Shown here in pieces: positions 50,671 to 60,312 of a stretch of 64,000 nt of DNA (position 1 is its first letter; the number at the start of each line of letters is the position of its first letter). This DNA is from Fimenecus sp051881455 (GTDB taxonomy: Bacteria; Bacillota; Clostridia; Oscillospirales; Acutalibacteraceae). A program made the position numbers and the translations under genes. A model generated the notes under the pieces. The model was given only the letters and a program-made list of their open reading frames with translations, did no database searches and was not told the DNA's origin. The stretch spans positions 1-64,000 of the forward strand of contig JBJEPX010000061.1 in assembly GCA_051881455.1 (NCBI GenBank), given 5' to 3'.

Positions 50671-51258
50671 ATGAGATACGATAAAGCAGAATTTAAAAGT
50701 GCATACGGAACTTTTTCACAACTGCCCGAGTCCGATTTACCTGAAATTGCGTTTGCAGGGCGGTCAAATGTGGGAAAAAGCTCGCTACTAAATAAGCTTT
50801 TTATGAGAAAATCCCTTGCCCGTGTAAGCTCTGTTCCCGGTAAAACCGTTACAATCAATTTTTATGATGTTGACGGTGTAAATTTTGTTGATTTGCCCGG
50901 TTACGGTTACGCAAAAGTGGCTAAAACGGAAAAACAGCGTTGGGCTGAAATGATGGAGGGCTATTTTAATTCAAACCGTAACATAAAGCTTGTTGTTCAG
51001 CTTGTTGATATGCGCCATCCGCCTACAAAAGACGATATTATGATGATGGAGTTTTTACAGCAGACAGGCTATGAGTTTATTGTTGTTATGACAAAAAGCG
51101 ATAAGCTGAAGAAAAAGAAAGAGTATACCGAGCGGCTTGAAAATTCAAAAAAAGAAATGAGCTTTGTTCCGCCTGACAGAATTATTCCCTTTTCTGCCGA
51201 AAACGGCGAGGGGCTTGAAACAGTTAAGGAATTCATTGAACGATATATCGGAGGTTAA
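50671..51258 (+). CDS. engB: Ribosome biogenesis GTPase EngB (YsxC)
   Basis: 195 aa. G1 is GRSNVGKSS, G3 DLPGYGYAK and G4 TKSD, with a SAENG G5. EngB helps assemble the 50S subunit and is essential in Bacillus. It follows lon by 12 bases, as in many Firmicutes. Confidence 0.96.
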   Translation: MRYDKAEFKSAYGTFSQLPESDLPEIAFAGRSNVGKSSLLNKLFMRKSLARVSSVPGKTVTINFYDVDGVNFVDLPGYGYAKVAKTEKQRWAEMMEGYFNSNRNIKLVVQLVDMRHPPTKDDIMMMEFLQQTGYEFIVVMTKSDKLKKKKEYTERLENSKKEMSFVPPDRIIPFSAENGEGLETVKEFIERYIGG

Positions 51259-51261
51259 TTT

Positions 51262-52533
51262 ATGGATAAAACACCTTTTACAACAAAAGAAAAGCTTGAG
51301 GAGATCGCGGCAAAATACCCCACGCCTTTTCATATTTATGATGAGGCAGGCATACGCAGAAATGCGGAAAATTTGAAAAAAGCCTTTGCATGGAATAAAG
51401 GCTTTAAAGAGTATTTTGCGGTTAAAGCAACCCCAAATCCTTTTCTTATCAATATTTTGAGAGAATACGGATGCGGTTGTGACTGTTCTTCCGTTACAGA
51501 ACTTATGCTTTCAAAAGCAATCGGCGCTGTGGGCGATGATGTTATGTTTTCTTCAAACGACACTCCGCCTACGGAGTTTAAATATGCCGCCGATATGGGA
51601 GCAATAATAAATCTTGATGATATTACACATATTGATATTGTTGAGAAAACTCTCGGCAAGCTCCCTAAAAAAATGTCCTGCCGCTACAATCCCGGCGGAT
51701 ATTTCAAAATTTCCAATAATATAATGGATAACCCCGGCGACGCTAAATACGGAATGACAACCGAACAGCTTTTTGAAGCCTTTAAAATAATGAAAGCAAA
51801 GGGCGTTGAGGAGTTCGGTATTCACGCGTTTCTTGCAAGTAATACTGTAACAAATGAGTATTATCCCACTTTGGCAAAAACATTGTTTGAGGTAGCCGTT
51901 AAACTTAAAGAAGAAACAGGGGCAAACATTAAGTTTATCAACCTTTCCGGCGGTATCGGTATTCCTTACAGACCCGAGCAAGAGCCTAACGATATTTTTG
52001 AAATCGGTAAAGGCGTTGAAAGCGTGTATAACGAGGTGCTCGCTCCCGCAAGTATGGACGATGTTTCAATTTATACAGAACTCGGCAGATTTATGATGGG
52101 ACCTTATGGTGCACTTGTTACAAGAGCCATCAATGAAAAACATACACATAAAGAGTATATCGGCGTTGATGCTTGCGCAGTCAATCTTATGCGTCCCGCA
52201 ATGTACGGCGCTTATCATCATATAACGGTTATGGGCAAGGAAAATGAGCCTTGCAACTGTAAATATGATGTTACAGGCTCACTTTGCGAAAATAACGATA
52301 AATTCGCAATCGACAGAATGTTGCCGAAAATTGATATGGGCGACCTTATATATATTTACGATACAGGTGCTCACGGCTTTGCAATGGGATATAACTATAA
52401 CGGTAAACTGAAATCAGCGGAAATACTCTTGAAGCAGGACGGTTCTTTTGAGCTTATCCGCCGTGCAGAGACTCCTGCCGACTATTTCAGAACCTTTGAC
52501 TGCTTTGATTTTTATAAAAAAGTGACTGAGTAA
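51262..52533 (+). CDS. lysA: Diaminopimelate decarboxylase-type PLP enzyme
   Basis: 423 aa of the fold-III (alanine-racemase-like) decarboxylase family. The PLP Lys is in YFAVKATPNP (about residue 54). The glycine-rich phosphate loop is NLSGGIGIPYRPEQ and the late Cys region is VTGSLCENNDKFAIDR, with YDTGAHGFAMGYNYNG near the end. LysA makes lysine from meso-diaminopimelate. The sequence is somewhat unlike standard LysA, so another basic amino-acid substrate is possible. It starts 3 bases after engB. Confidence 0.82.
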   Translation: MDKTPFTTKEKLEEIAAKYPTPFHIYDEAGIRRNAENLKKAFAWNKGFKEYFAVKATPNPFLINILREYGCGCDCSSVTELMLSKAIGAVGDDVMFSSNDTPPTEFKYAADMGAIINLDDITHIDIVEKTLGKLPKKMSCRYNPGGYFKISNNIMDNPGDAKYGMTTEQLFEAFKIMKAKGVEEFGIHAFLASNTVTNEYYPTLAKTLFEVAVKLKEETGANIKFINLSGGIGIPYRPEQEPNDIFEIGKGVESVYNEVLAPASMDDVSIYTELGRFMMGPYGALVTRAINEKHTHKEYIGVDACAVNLMRPAMYGAYHHITVMGKENEPCNCKYDVTGSLCENNDKFAIDRMLPKIDMGDLIYIYDTGAHGFAMGYNYNGKLKSAEILLKQDGSFELIRRAETPADYFRTFDCFDFYKKVTE

Positions 52534-52551
52534 TTTTCAGAGGTGTTTTAA

Positions 52552-55500
52552 TTGTCTTTCGTTCACCTGCATGTGCATACTGAATACAGCCTGCTGGACG
52601 GTGCATGCCGTCTGGACAGGCTTTGCAGCGCTGCGGCGGAGCGCGGACAAACTGCTATTGCAATTACCGACCACGGCAATCTTTTCGGAGCCGTGGATTT
52701 TTATAAAACGGCAAAAAAGCACGGTATTAAACCCATAATCGGCTGTGAGGTGTATGTTGCCTCCCGCTCACGGTTTGATAAAGTGCACGGTGCCGATTCC
52801 GAAAGGCATCACCTTGTTTTACTTTGCAAAAATGAAACGGGCTATAAAAATCTGACAAAAATGGTGTCATCTGCCTGGATAGACGGATTTTACACGAAAC
52901 CTCGAATAGACCGTGAATTGATCGAAAAGTATCATGACGGACTTATTGCACTTTCAGCATGCCTTGCGGGCGAGGTGCCGAAGCTTCTCGCAGGCGGTGA
53001 TTACAGAAGGGCAAAGGAAACTGCTCTTTGGTATGAAAATGTGTTCGGCAAGGGAAACTATTATCTTGAAATGCAAAATCACGGTATTCCCGAACAACTT
53101 ACCGTTAATGACGGTATTATGCGTATTTCCCGCGAAACGGGTATTCCCGTTGTTGCGACCAATGATGTTCACTATGTGGATAAAGCCGATGCAAATGTTC
53201 AAAAGATATTGATTTGCATTGCCACAAACCATACTATTGATGAGGAAAACTCTCTCGAATTTGAAACTGATAATTTCTATTTAAAAACAGAGGAAGAAAT
53301 GCGCTCACTCTTTGAGTATGCACCCTTCGCCATAGAGAATACTCAAAAAATAGCAGATATGTGTAATTTTGACTTTGAATTCGGCAAAACTAAACTTCCG
53401 AATTTTGATGTGCCTGAGGGTATTACGCATTTTGACTATTTGAAGAAAAAAAGTTATGACGGTCTTCGTAAGCGTTACGGTAATAATCCCGATAAACTGT
53501 ATATCAACAGGCTTGAATATGAGCTTTCAGTAATAAACAGTATGGGATATGTGGATTATTTCCTTATTGTTGCAGATTTTATTGAGTACGCGAGAAGCCG
53601 CGGTATTCCCGTAGGCCCGGGCAGAGGCTCGGGAGCGGGTAGTATCTGCGCCTACTGTATGGGGATTACAAATATTGACCCAATTAAATATAACCTTATC
53701 TTTGAACGCTTTTTAAATCCCGAGCGCATCAGTATGCCTGATATTGATGTGGATTTCTGTTATGAACGCAGGGGAGAAGTAATTGATTATGTTATACGCA
53801 AATACGGTGCCGACCATGTGGCGCAGATAGTAACCTTTGGTACAATGGCGGCAAGAGCGGCTGTGCGTGATGTGGGTAGAGCCATGGGCTTGTCTTATGC
53901 GGCTGTAGATAATGTCGCAAAGAAAATCCCCCGAAGTATCGGAATGACTATTGAAAGAGCACTGACCGAAAGCGATGAACTGCAAGCGTTATACAATAGC
54001 GACGAAAAGGTAAAAATGCTCATTGATACTGCGAAAAGTGTGGAGGGAATGCCGCGGCACGCTTCAACTCATGCCGCAGGAATTGTAATAACAGATAAGC
54101 CCGTAAGCGATTATGTTCCTCTTGCACGAAATGACGAATCAATCGTAACCCAGTTTACTATGACCACTATTGAGGAATTGGGACTTCTCAAAATGGATTT
54201 TTTGGGATTGCGCACATTAACAGTCATTAACGACTGTGTAAAAGCCGTCAGAAAAACTAATCCCGATTTTGATATTGAAAAAATACCGCTTGATGACGAA
54301 AAAGTTTATGCTCTTTTTTCAAGCGGTCAGACTGACGGAGTTTTCCAATGCGAATCCAACGGTATGCGAAGCGTGTTTATGCGGCTTAAACCCACAAATC
54401 TTGAAGATATTATAGCCGTCATTTCACTTTACAGACCGGGACCTATGGATTCAATCGATACTTATATAGAAAACCGCCATAATCCCCAAAAAATTAAGTA
54501 TAAAACCCCGATGCTCCGCGATATACTTAATGTTACTTACGGCTGTATGGTGTATCAGGAGCAGGTTATGCAGATTTTCAGATCCCTTGCAGGGTATTCG
54601 CTCGGCAGGGCTGATATTGTGCGCCGTGCAATGTCAAAGAAAAAGCATAAGGTAATGGAAGAAGAAAGGGCATTTTTCTGCGAAGGTGCAGGAAAGAACG
54701 GTATTGAAAAAAGCGTTGCCAATGAGATTTTTGACGATATGTCGTCTTTTGCATCATATGCCTTTAATAAATCCCACGCGGCGGCATATGCTGTTGTTGC
54801 TTACAGAACGGCATATTTAAAACGCTATTTTCCCTGTGAATTTATGGCTTCCCTTTTAACCAGCGTGCTTGACAATTCCTCGAAGGTTTCCGATTATATT
54901 GAGGACTGTAAGCGCAACGGTATTAAAATACTTGCGCCCAATGTTAATTACAGTTTTAAAAGTTTCTCTTCGGATAAAGATAATAATGCAATCCTTTTCG
55001 GTTTGCTTGCAATCAAAAATCTCGGGCGGGATTTTATTGATACAATAATAAATGAGCGCACTCAAAACGGTAAGTTCGATTCATTTTATTCGTTTTGTAA
55101 CCGTGTTTACGGAAAAGGCTTCAACAGGCGTGCCGTTGAAAGTCTTATCAAGTGCGGAGCGCTTGATAATCTCGGTTGTAACCGCCGTGAAATGCTTATG
55201 AATCTTCCGTTTATCATCGATGAGCTCGACTCTTCAAGGCGGCGTAACCTTGAAGGACAAATAGGGTTGTTTGACTTAATGAGCGGCGGAGCGGAAAATC
55301 CTTATGTAATAAAACATTCAGATGAGTTCCGAACCGAAGAGCTTCTCGCAATGGAGAAAGAAACAACAGGGCTTTATATAAGCTCTCACCCAATGGAGCA
55401 ATATGCCGAATTGGAGCAAAAGCTCAGATGTGACCGAATAGTTGATATTTTGAATTCCGAAAATGATTTTGATTCAAAATATTCCGATTCTGTTTCGGTA

Positions 55501-55983
55501 AAGGTAATGGGAATTATAAACGGGATTACAAAAAAGCAAACTAAAAACGGAGAAACTATGGCGTTTGTTAATTTAGAGGGCGTCAGTGGTTCAATAGAGA
55601 TTATAGTATTCCCGAAACTGTTTGCAAAATATGTAAATATTTTTAATAACGGCGCCGCGGTGATTATCGGCGGGCGAATTTCCGTGCGCGAAGAGGAAAA
55701 TCCAAAGCTTATTCTTGATTTCGCGGATACTGCGGAGAATATTAAGGTCAATCAAACAAAAAGAAAGGGTCTTTTTATTCGCGTTGAAAGCGAAGCATCG
55801 CCTGAATATAAAAAATGTCTTGATTATATTCAAAATAACGCAAAAGACGGAGATATTCCGCTGTATTTCTATTTTTCAACTAGTAAAAAGTATTTTCCGT
55901 ATAAAAAAATATCTGCTGACAAAAGTATAATAGACGGTTTGAAAGAATTTGTCGGTGATTCCGATGTCGTTTTGCAAAAATGA
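52552..55983 (+). CDS. dnaE: DNA polymerase III alpha subunit (DnaE)
   Basis: 1143 aa from TTG 52552 with AGAGGTG upstream. The N-terminal PHP domain has VHLHVHTEYSLLDGA. The catalytic palm has PGRGSGAGSICAYCMGITNIDP and the metal Asp pair in MPDIDVDFCYERR (about residue 395). The HhH region and a C-terminal OB fold (about 985-1060) with VMGIINGITKKQTKNGETM complete the layout. In Firmicutes DnaE works with PolC in primer extension. The gene stands between lysA and pfkA. Confidence 0.97.
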   Translation: MSFVHLHVHTEYSLLDGACRLDRLCSAAAERGQTAIAITDHGNLFGAVDFYKTAKKHGIKPIIGCEVYVASRSRFDKVHGADSERHHLVLLCKNETGYKNLTKMVSSAWIDGFYTKPRIDRELIEKYHDGLIALSACLAGEVPKLLAGGDYRRAKETALWYENVFGKGNYYLEMQNHGIPEQLTVNDGIMRISRETGIPVVATNDVHYVDKADANVQKILICIATNHTIDEENSLEFETDNFYLKTEEEMRSLFEYAPFAIENTQKIADMCNFDFEFGKTKLPNFDVPEGITHFDYLKKKSYDGLRKRYGNNPDKLYINRLEYELSVINSMGYVDYFLIVADFIEYARSRGIPVGPGRGSGAGSICAYCMGITNIDPIKYNLIFERFLNPERISMPDIDVDFCYERRGEVIDYVIRKYGADHVAQIVTFGTMAARAAVRDVGRAMGLSYAAVDNVAKKIPRSIGMTIERALTESDELQALYNSDEKVKMLIDTAKSVEGMPRHASTHAAGIVITDKPVSDYVPLARNDESIVTQFTMTTIEELGLLKMDFLGLRTLTVINDCVKAVRKTNPDFDIEKIPLDDEKVYALFSSGQTDGVFQCESNGMRSVFMRLKPTNLEDIIAVISLYRPGPMDSIDTYIENRHNPQKIKYKTPMLRDILNVTYGCMVYQEQVMQIFRSLAGYSLGRADIVRRAMSKKKHKVMEEERAFFCEGAGKNGIEKSVANEIFDDMSSFASYAFNKSHAAAYAVVAYRTAYLKRYFPCEFMASLLTSVLDNSSKVSDYIEDCKRNGIKILAPNVNYSFKSFSSDKDNNAILFGLLAIKNLGRDFIDTIINERTQNGKFDSFYSFCNRVYGKGFNRRAVESLIKCGALDNLGCNRREMLMNLPFIIDELDSSRRRNLEGQIGLFDLMSGGAENPYVIKHSDEFRTEELLAMEKETTGLYISSHPMEQYAELEQKLRCDRIVDILNSENDFDSKYSDSVSVKVMGIINGITKKQTKNGETMAFVNLEGVSGSIEIIVFPKLFAKYVNIFNNGAAVIIGGRISVREEENPKLILDFADTAENIKVNQTKRKGLFIRVESEASPEYKKCLDYIQNNAKDGDIPLYFYFSTSKKYFPYKKISADKSIIDGLKEFVGDSDVVLQK

Positions 55984-55993
55984 AGGTATTTAC

Positions 55994-56022
55994 TTGCTTT
56001 TTGTATATAATTATGTTATCAT
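55994..56022 (+). promoter_or_regulatory. Promoter of pfkA
   Basis: TTGCTT (55994-55999), a 17-nt spacer and TATCAT (56017-56022), 43 nt before the ATG. Confidence 0.6.
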
Positions 56023-56065
56023 AAAGTCTCAATGTGGTAATTTTTAGTAATCAGAGGGTGATTAA

Positions 56066-57028
56066 ATGAAAACAATAGGTGTTCTGACAAGCGGCGGCGA
56101 CGCACCGGGCATGAATGCTGCAATCCGTGCTGTTGTGCGTGCAGGATGTGAAAACGGAATGCGCGTTATGGGTATCAGAAGAGGATACAACGGTCTTATG
56201 CAGGGCGATATGTATGAAATGAACCTGCGCAGCGTGTCTAACATTATTAACCGCGGCGGTACGGTTCTTTATTCTGCAAGAAGCCCCGAATTCAAAACCG
56301 AAGAAGGTCTTCAAAAGGCACTTAATGTTGCAAAAGAAGTAGGAATGGAGGGTATTGTTGTTATCGGCGGCGACGGTTCTTTCAGAGGCGCTAAGGACCT
56401 TTCTGAAAGAGGTCTTCCTTGTGTTGGTGTTCCCGGCACCATTGATAATGATATTGCTTGCTGTGATTACACAATAGGCTACGATACCGCCATGAATACC
56501 GTTCTTGCAATGGTTGACAGACTCCGTGATACAACCGAATCTCACGACCGTTGTTCAGTTGTTGAGGTAATGGGCAGAAGAGCGGGTTATATTGCTCTTA
56601 ATGCAGGTATTGCCTGCGGCGCAACATCAATTCTTATTCCGGAGGTTGAATACGATTTCCAGCGTGATGTTATTGACCGCATGATAAGAACGCAGAAAAC
56701 AGGTAAAAAGCATTTCATTATAATTGTTGCCGAAGGTATCGGCGGCGTTGAAGAAATGGCTAAGCGTATTCAGGCTGAAACAGGCGTTGAATCCCGTGCA
56801 ACAATCCTCGGCCATGTTCAGCGCGGCGGTGTTCCTACCGTTCGTGACCGTGTAACAGCAAGTCTTATGGGTTATAATGCTGTTGAGCTTTTGAAAGAGG
56901 GTATCGGCAATAGAGTTGTTGCTATGCAAAAGGACGAAATAGTTGATTTCGACATTTTTGAAGCACTCAATATGAAAAAGTCCCTTGACCTCAATCTTTA
57001 TAAAATTGCTCACGAAATTTCAATCTGA
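56066..57028 (+). CDS. pfkA: ATP-dependent 6-phosphofructokinase
   Basis: 320 aa, the classic bacterial length. It phosphorylates fructose-6-phosphate in glycolysis. GVLTSGGDAPGMNAAIRAVVR, the ATP-site GGDGSFRGA (Gly-Gly-Asp-Gly favours ATP over PPi), the catalytic PGTIDNDI, and the allosteric/active MGRRAGYIAL are intact. A dnaE-pfkA order is common in Firmicutes, usually followed by pyk. Here a shikimate-kinase-like gene follows in its place (2-bp gap). Confidence 0.97.
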   Translation: MKTIGVLTSGGDAPGMNAAIRAVVRAGCENGMRVMGIRRGYNGLMQGDMYEMNLRSVSNIINRGGTVLYSARSPEFKTEEGLQKALNVAKEVGMEGIVVIGGDGSFRGAKDLSERGLPCVGVPGTIDNDIACCDYTIGYDTAMNTVLAMVDRLRDTTESHDRCSVVEVMGRRAGYIALNAGIACGATSILIPEVEYDFQRDVIDRMIRTQKTGKKHFIIIVAEGIGGVEEMAKRIQAETGVESRATILGHVQRGGVPTVRDRVTASLMGYNAVELLKEGIGNRVVAMQKDEIVDFDIFEALNMKKSLDLNLYKIAHEISI

Positions 57029-57030
57029 TT

Positions 57031-57528
57031 ATGTCAAATATAATTTTGATCGGTATGCCCGGCTGCGGTAAAAGCACGGTTGGAGTAATTCTCGCAAAAA
57101 CGCTGGGAATAGGCTTTGTCGATACAGATTTGATTATACAACAGCGTGAAAAAAGGCTCTTGCAGGATATAATCAATAATGACGGCATTGATGCCTTCCT
57201 TAATTGCGAGGCTGAGGCGGTTAAGTCCGTTTCTTGCGATAATACTGTGATTGCGACCGGCGGCAGTGTTATTTTTCGGGACGACGCGATGCTTCATTTG
57301 AAAAAAACAGGAAAAGTTTTCTATTTGAATGTACCTGTTGATGAAATAAAAAATCGTCTTAATAACATTAAAACCCGCGGAATTGCCGCCACGGCGGGCG
57401 AGAGTATTGACGATATTTTCAACGAGCGTTCGCCGCTTTATGAAAAATATGCGGACTTTGTTCTTGATTTATCAGATTGCTGTGCAGAACAGACTGTTGA
57501 AAAAATATGTGAAATAATAAAGTTTTAA
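57031..57528 (+). CDS. Divergent shikimate-kinase-like P-loop kinase
   Basis: 165 aa, the size of AroK. The P-loop is GMPGCGKSTVG (about residues 8-18), and the DTD motif binding shikimate is present at 31-33. The family FRxxE motif, whose Arg holds the shikimate carboxylate, is FLNCE here. The GGG glycine triplet reads GGS. The lid has RGIAA. The substrate may therefore differ from shikimate. No other aromatic pathway gene is near. It follows pfkA after 2 bases, and a strong terminator ends the transcript. Confidence 0.75.
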   Translation: MSNIILIGMPGCGKSTVGVILAKTLGIGFVDTDLIIQQREKRLLQDIINNDGIDAFLNCEAEAVKSVSCDNTVIATGGSVIFRDDAMLHLKKTGKVFYLNVPVDEIKNRLNNIKTRGIAATAGESIDDIFNERSPLYEKYADFVLDLSDCCAEQTVEKICEIIKF

Positions 57529-57535
57529 ACAAAAA

Positions 57536-57592
57536 AAACGCCTTACGGTATTTTCTTTTAATGAGAAAATTCACCGAAAGGCGTTTATTTTT
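57536..57592 (+). terminator. Long terminator after the kinase-like gene
   Basis: AAACGCCTT pairs with AAGGCGTTT. Inside it, CGGT/ACCG and ATTTTCT/AGAAAAT extend the stem with small bulges, followed by ATTTTTCC. Confidence 0.88.
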
Positions 57593-57643
57593 CCGTTAAT
57601 ATTAAACCGGATGCGTGGCAAATTATTAGTGCGGAGGTGAGAA

Positions 57644-58891
57644 ATGCGTTATTTTATCAGATTTTTATCAATTTTTTGCTCGGCTTTGTGCGTAATAATT
57701 TTTTCTTTAATTTATTTTGGATGCCGATTTATTCCCGATAACATTACGATTGTTGAAGATTCGCGCTCTATTGTTCCGGATTTTTTCGGGGCTTCAATGT
57801 ACGGAGTTAAGGGTGTATATGAAACAGGTGTTGCAGAGGGGACTGCCCGAACTTCACAAAATGAAACAGAAGTTACACTTTTAAAAATAATACCTGTAAA
57901 AAATGCAAAAATTTCCGGTACAAAAAGGCAATATGTTACTATCGGCGGGGATATTTTCGGAATCAAGCTTTATACAAACGGTGTTATAGTTGTTTCCACC
58001 GATACGATCGAAACTGACGAGGGGAGCGTAAATCCCGCAAGAGAAGCGGATTTGCGGATAGGCGATATTATTATTTCTGTTAACGGAACCGATATACAGT
58101 CTGTCAAGCATTTATCCTCAATTATTCAGGAAAGTAACGGCGAATATGTTAATATGACCGTTTTAAGAAGCGGAATTGAGAAGAAAATCAGTTTCAGAAC
58201 CGTTAAAGAAAAAATAAGCAATAAGTACAGAGCGGGACTTTGGGTGCGTGACAGTACTGCGGGAATAGGTACTGTAACATTTTACAAAACGGAAAACAAT
58301 TCTTTTGCAGGGCTCGGACACGCAATTTGCGATACTGATACCGATAAAATAATGCCTATGAAAAACGGTGATATGGCTGAGGCGTATGTGAACGGGTTTT
58401 ATAAAAGCAGCAACGGAAGCGTTGGCGAGCTTTGCGGAGTATTTACAGGTAAAAATACAGGCGTTCTGTGTGTGAATGACGAAACGGGAATATACGGATA
58501 TACAACTAAAACAATTAACGGAAAAAGGTATCCGGTTGCAGTAAAGCAGGAAGTTCACGAAGGTGAAGCTCAAATTTACTGCACAATTGATCACTCCGAA
58601 CCGAAGTTTTATAATGTGAAAATCGTAAAAATCAATTTGAATTCCGCATCGGTCAATAAGGATATGGTTATAGAAATTACTGATGAAGACTTGCTTTCAA
58701 AAACAGGCGGAATTTTACAGGGTATGAGCGGAACTCCCATAATTCAGGACGGTATGCTTGTGGGCGCCGTTACCCATGTGTTTGTGAATAATACAAAACA
58801 AGGATACGCTATTTTCGCCGAGAGAATGCTTGAAACCTCCGTTTGTCAGGAAATGGAAAAGTACGAGCAGCTTTTACAAAACGCAGCCTGA
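57644..58891 (+). CDS. spoIVB: SpoIVB sporulation peptidase
   Basis: 415 aa. A membrane segment lies at about 5-27, then a PDZ domain (about 115-190) with READLRIGDIIISVNGTDIQ. The serine protease domain follows, with the catalytic His in AGLGHAICDTDT (about residue 226) and Ser in GGILQGMSGTPIIQDG (about 364). SpoIVB is secreted by the forespore and cleaves SpoIVFA, releasing SpoIVFB to activate sigma-K. It usually lies next to spo0A. Here the next gene is convergent and unrelated, so spo0A is elsewhere. Confidence 0.94.
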   Translation: MRYFIRFLSIFCSALCVIIFSLIYFGCRFIPDNITIVEDSRSIVPDFFGASMYGVKGVYETGVAEGTARTSQNETEVTLLKIIPVKNAKISGTKRQYVTIGGDIFGIKLYTNGVIVVSTDTIETDEGSVNPAREADLRIGDIIISVNGTDIQSVKHLSSIIQESNGEYVNMTVLRSGIEKKISFRTVKEKISNKYRAGLWVRDSTAGIGTVTFYKTENNSFAGLGHAICDTDTDKIMPMKNGDMAEAYVNGFYKSSNGSVGELCGVFTGKNTGVLCVNDETGIYGYTTKTINGKRYPVAVKQEVHEGEAQIYCTIDHSEPKFYNVKIVKINLNSASVNKDMVIEITDEDLLSKTGGILQGMSGTPIIQDGMLVGAVTHVFVNNTKQGYAIFAERMLETSVCQEMEKYEQLLQNAA

Positions 58892-58897
58892 CAAAAA

Positions 58898-58925
58898 AGG
58901 GTGGAAGCCGTTTGACTTCCACCCT
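58898..58925. terminator. Bidirectional terminator after spoIVB
   Basis: AGGGTGGAAG pairs perfectly with CTTCCACCCT. The minus side has TTTTTT and the plus side a T-rich tract. Confidence 0.88.
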
Positions 58926-58938
58926 GAATTTTATATTT

Positions 58939-60294
58939 TTAATTTTTGAGGCTTTGTAACGGTGCGGGAATTCTTCCGCCGCGGTTAATAAATTTTGCAG
59001 GGGAGGCAGTGTTCACTTTCATTATGGGTGAAACGCCGAAAAGCCCGCCGAATTCAATTTCTTCACCGTCTTTTTTACCTATTGCGGGAATAACTCTTAC
59101 AGCCGTTGTTTTTGAATTTACCATGCCGATTGCGGCCTCGTCAGCAATAATTGCCGAAATAACCTCTGCAGGAGTATCACCAGGAATGGCTATCATATCA
59201 AGACCAACAGAGCATACAGCCGTCATTGCTTCAAGCTTTTCAATACAGAGGGTGTTGTTCCTTGCCGCGTCAATCATACCTGCGTCCTCAGAAACAGGGA
59301 TAAATGCTCCTGAAAGACCGCCCACATGGGAAGATGCCATTACGCCGCCTTTTTTAACTGCATCATTGAGCAGAGCCAAGCAAGCAGTAGTTCCGCAAGC
59401 GCCGCATTGCTCTAAGCCCATTTCTTCAAGAATATGAGCGACTGAATCGCCAATAGCAGGTGTGGGAGCAAGGGATAAGTCAACTATACCGAAAGGAACA
59501 TTAAGTCTTCTTGAAGCCTCTGTGGCAACAAGCTGACCGACTCTTGTAATTTTGAAAGCAGTCCGTTTTACTGTGTCAGCAATTTCCGTAATGTCAGCGT
59601 CAGGTATTTTTGAAATAGCGGCTCTTACAACTCCGGGTCCCGAAACACCTACATTTATAACGCAGTCAGGTTCACCCGCACCGTGGAAAGCGCCTGCCAT
59701 AAAGGGATTGTCCTCAACTGCATTGCAGAATATTACAAGCTTTGAAGGACCTACAAGCCCATTGTCCTTTGTGAGAATTGCAGATTCACGGACAATTTCT
59801 CCCATAAGCTTTACAGCGTCCATATTTATGCCCGTTTTTGTCGAACCGATATTAACGCTTGAGCAAATGCGTTCCGTTTCAGCCAAAGCTTGCGGTATGC
59901 TTTTAATAAGTTCAATATCGCCTACGGCGAAGCCTTTTTGAACAAGGGCTGAGTATCCGCCGAGGAAGTTTACACCGACTTCCTTAGCCGCCTTGTCAAG
60001 AATTTTCGCAAATTTAATTGGGTCGCCCTTTGAGGCGGCGGAAATCATGGAAATAGGTGTAACGGAAATTCTTTTATTGATAATCGGAATTCCGTATTCC
60101 TTTTCTATTTCTTCACCTGTTTTTACAAGGTTTTCCGCTTTGAAACAGATTTTATCGTAAACCTTTGCACAGGCATTATCAATATTGCTGTCAATACAGT
60201 CAAGAAGAGAAATACCCATTGTAATGGTTCTTATATCAAGATTTTCCTCTTGAATCATATTGATTGTTTCAAGTATGTCGTGGGTGTTAATCAT
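58939..60294 (-). CDS. PFL-family (UPF0210/DUF711) protein
   Basis: 451 aa. The family is distantly related in fold to pyruvate formate-lyase and is widespread, but its reaction is unknown. Recognised segments include NIGSTKTGINMDAVKLMGE, VNVGVSGPGVVRAAI, CGACGTTACLALLNDA and SSHVGGLSGAFIPVSEDAGM. Length fits the family. It is the second gene of a minus-strand pair after an ACT-domain gene (18-bp gap), a pairing conserved in many bacteria. Confidence 0.93.
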   Translation of the reverse strand: MINTHDILETINMIQEENLDIRTITMGISLLDCIDSNIDNACAKVYDKICFKAENLVKTGEEIEKEYGIPIINKRISVTPISMISAASKGDPIKFAKILDKAAKEVGVNFLGGYSALVQKGFAVGDIELIKSIPQALAETERICSSVNIGSTKTGINMDAVKLMGEIVRESAILTKDNGLVGPSKLVIFCNAVEDNPFMAGAFHGAGEPDCVINVGVSGPGVVRAAISKIPDADITEIADTVKRTAFKITRVGQLVATEASRRLNVPFGIVDLSLAPTPAIGDSVAHILEEMGLEQCGACGTTACLALLNDAVKKGGVMASSHVGGLSGAFIPVSEDAGMIDAARNNTLCIEKLEAMTAVCSVGLDMIAIPGDTPAEVISAIIADEAAIGMVNSKTTAVRVIPAIGKKDGEEIEFGGLFGVSPIMKVNTASPAKFINRGGRIPAPLQSLKN

Positions 60295-60312
60295 ATTTTA
60301 TGTAACCTCAAT

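Noticed and set aside
58946..59437. 163-aa plus-strand frame, and a similar one at 59552-59941
   Set aside because: Both are antisense to the PFL-family gene, which has full-length family similarity.
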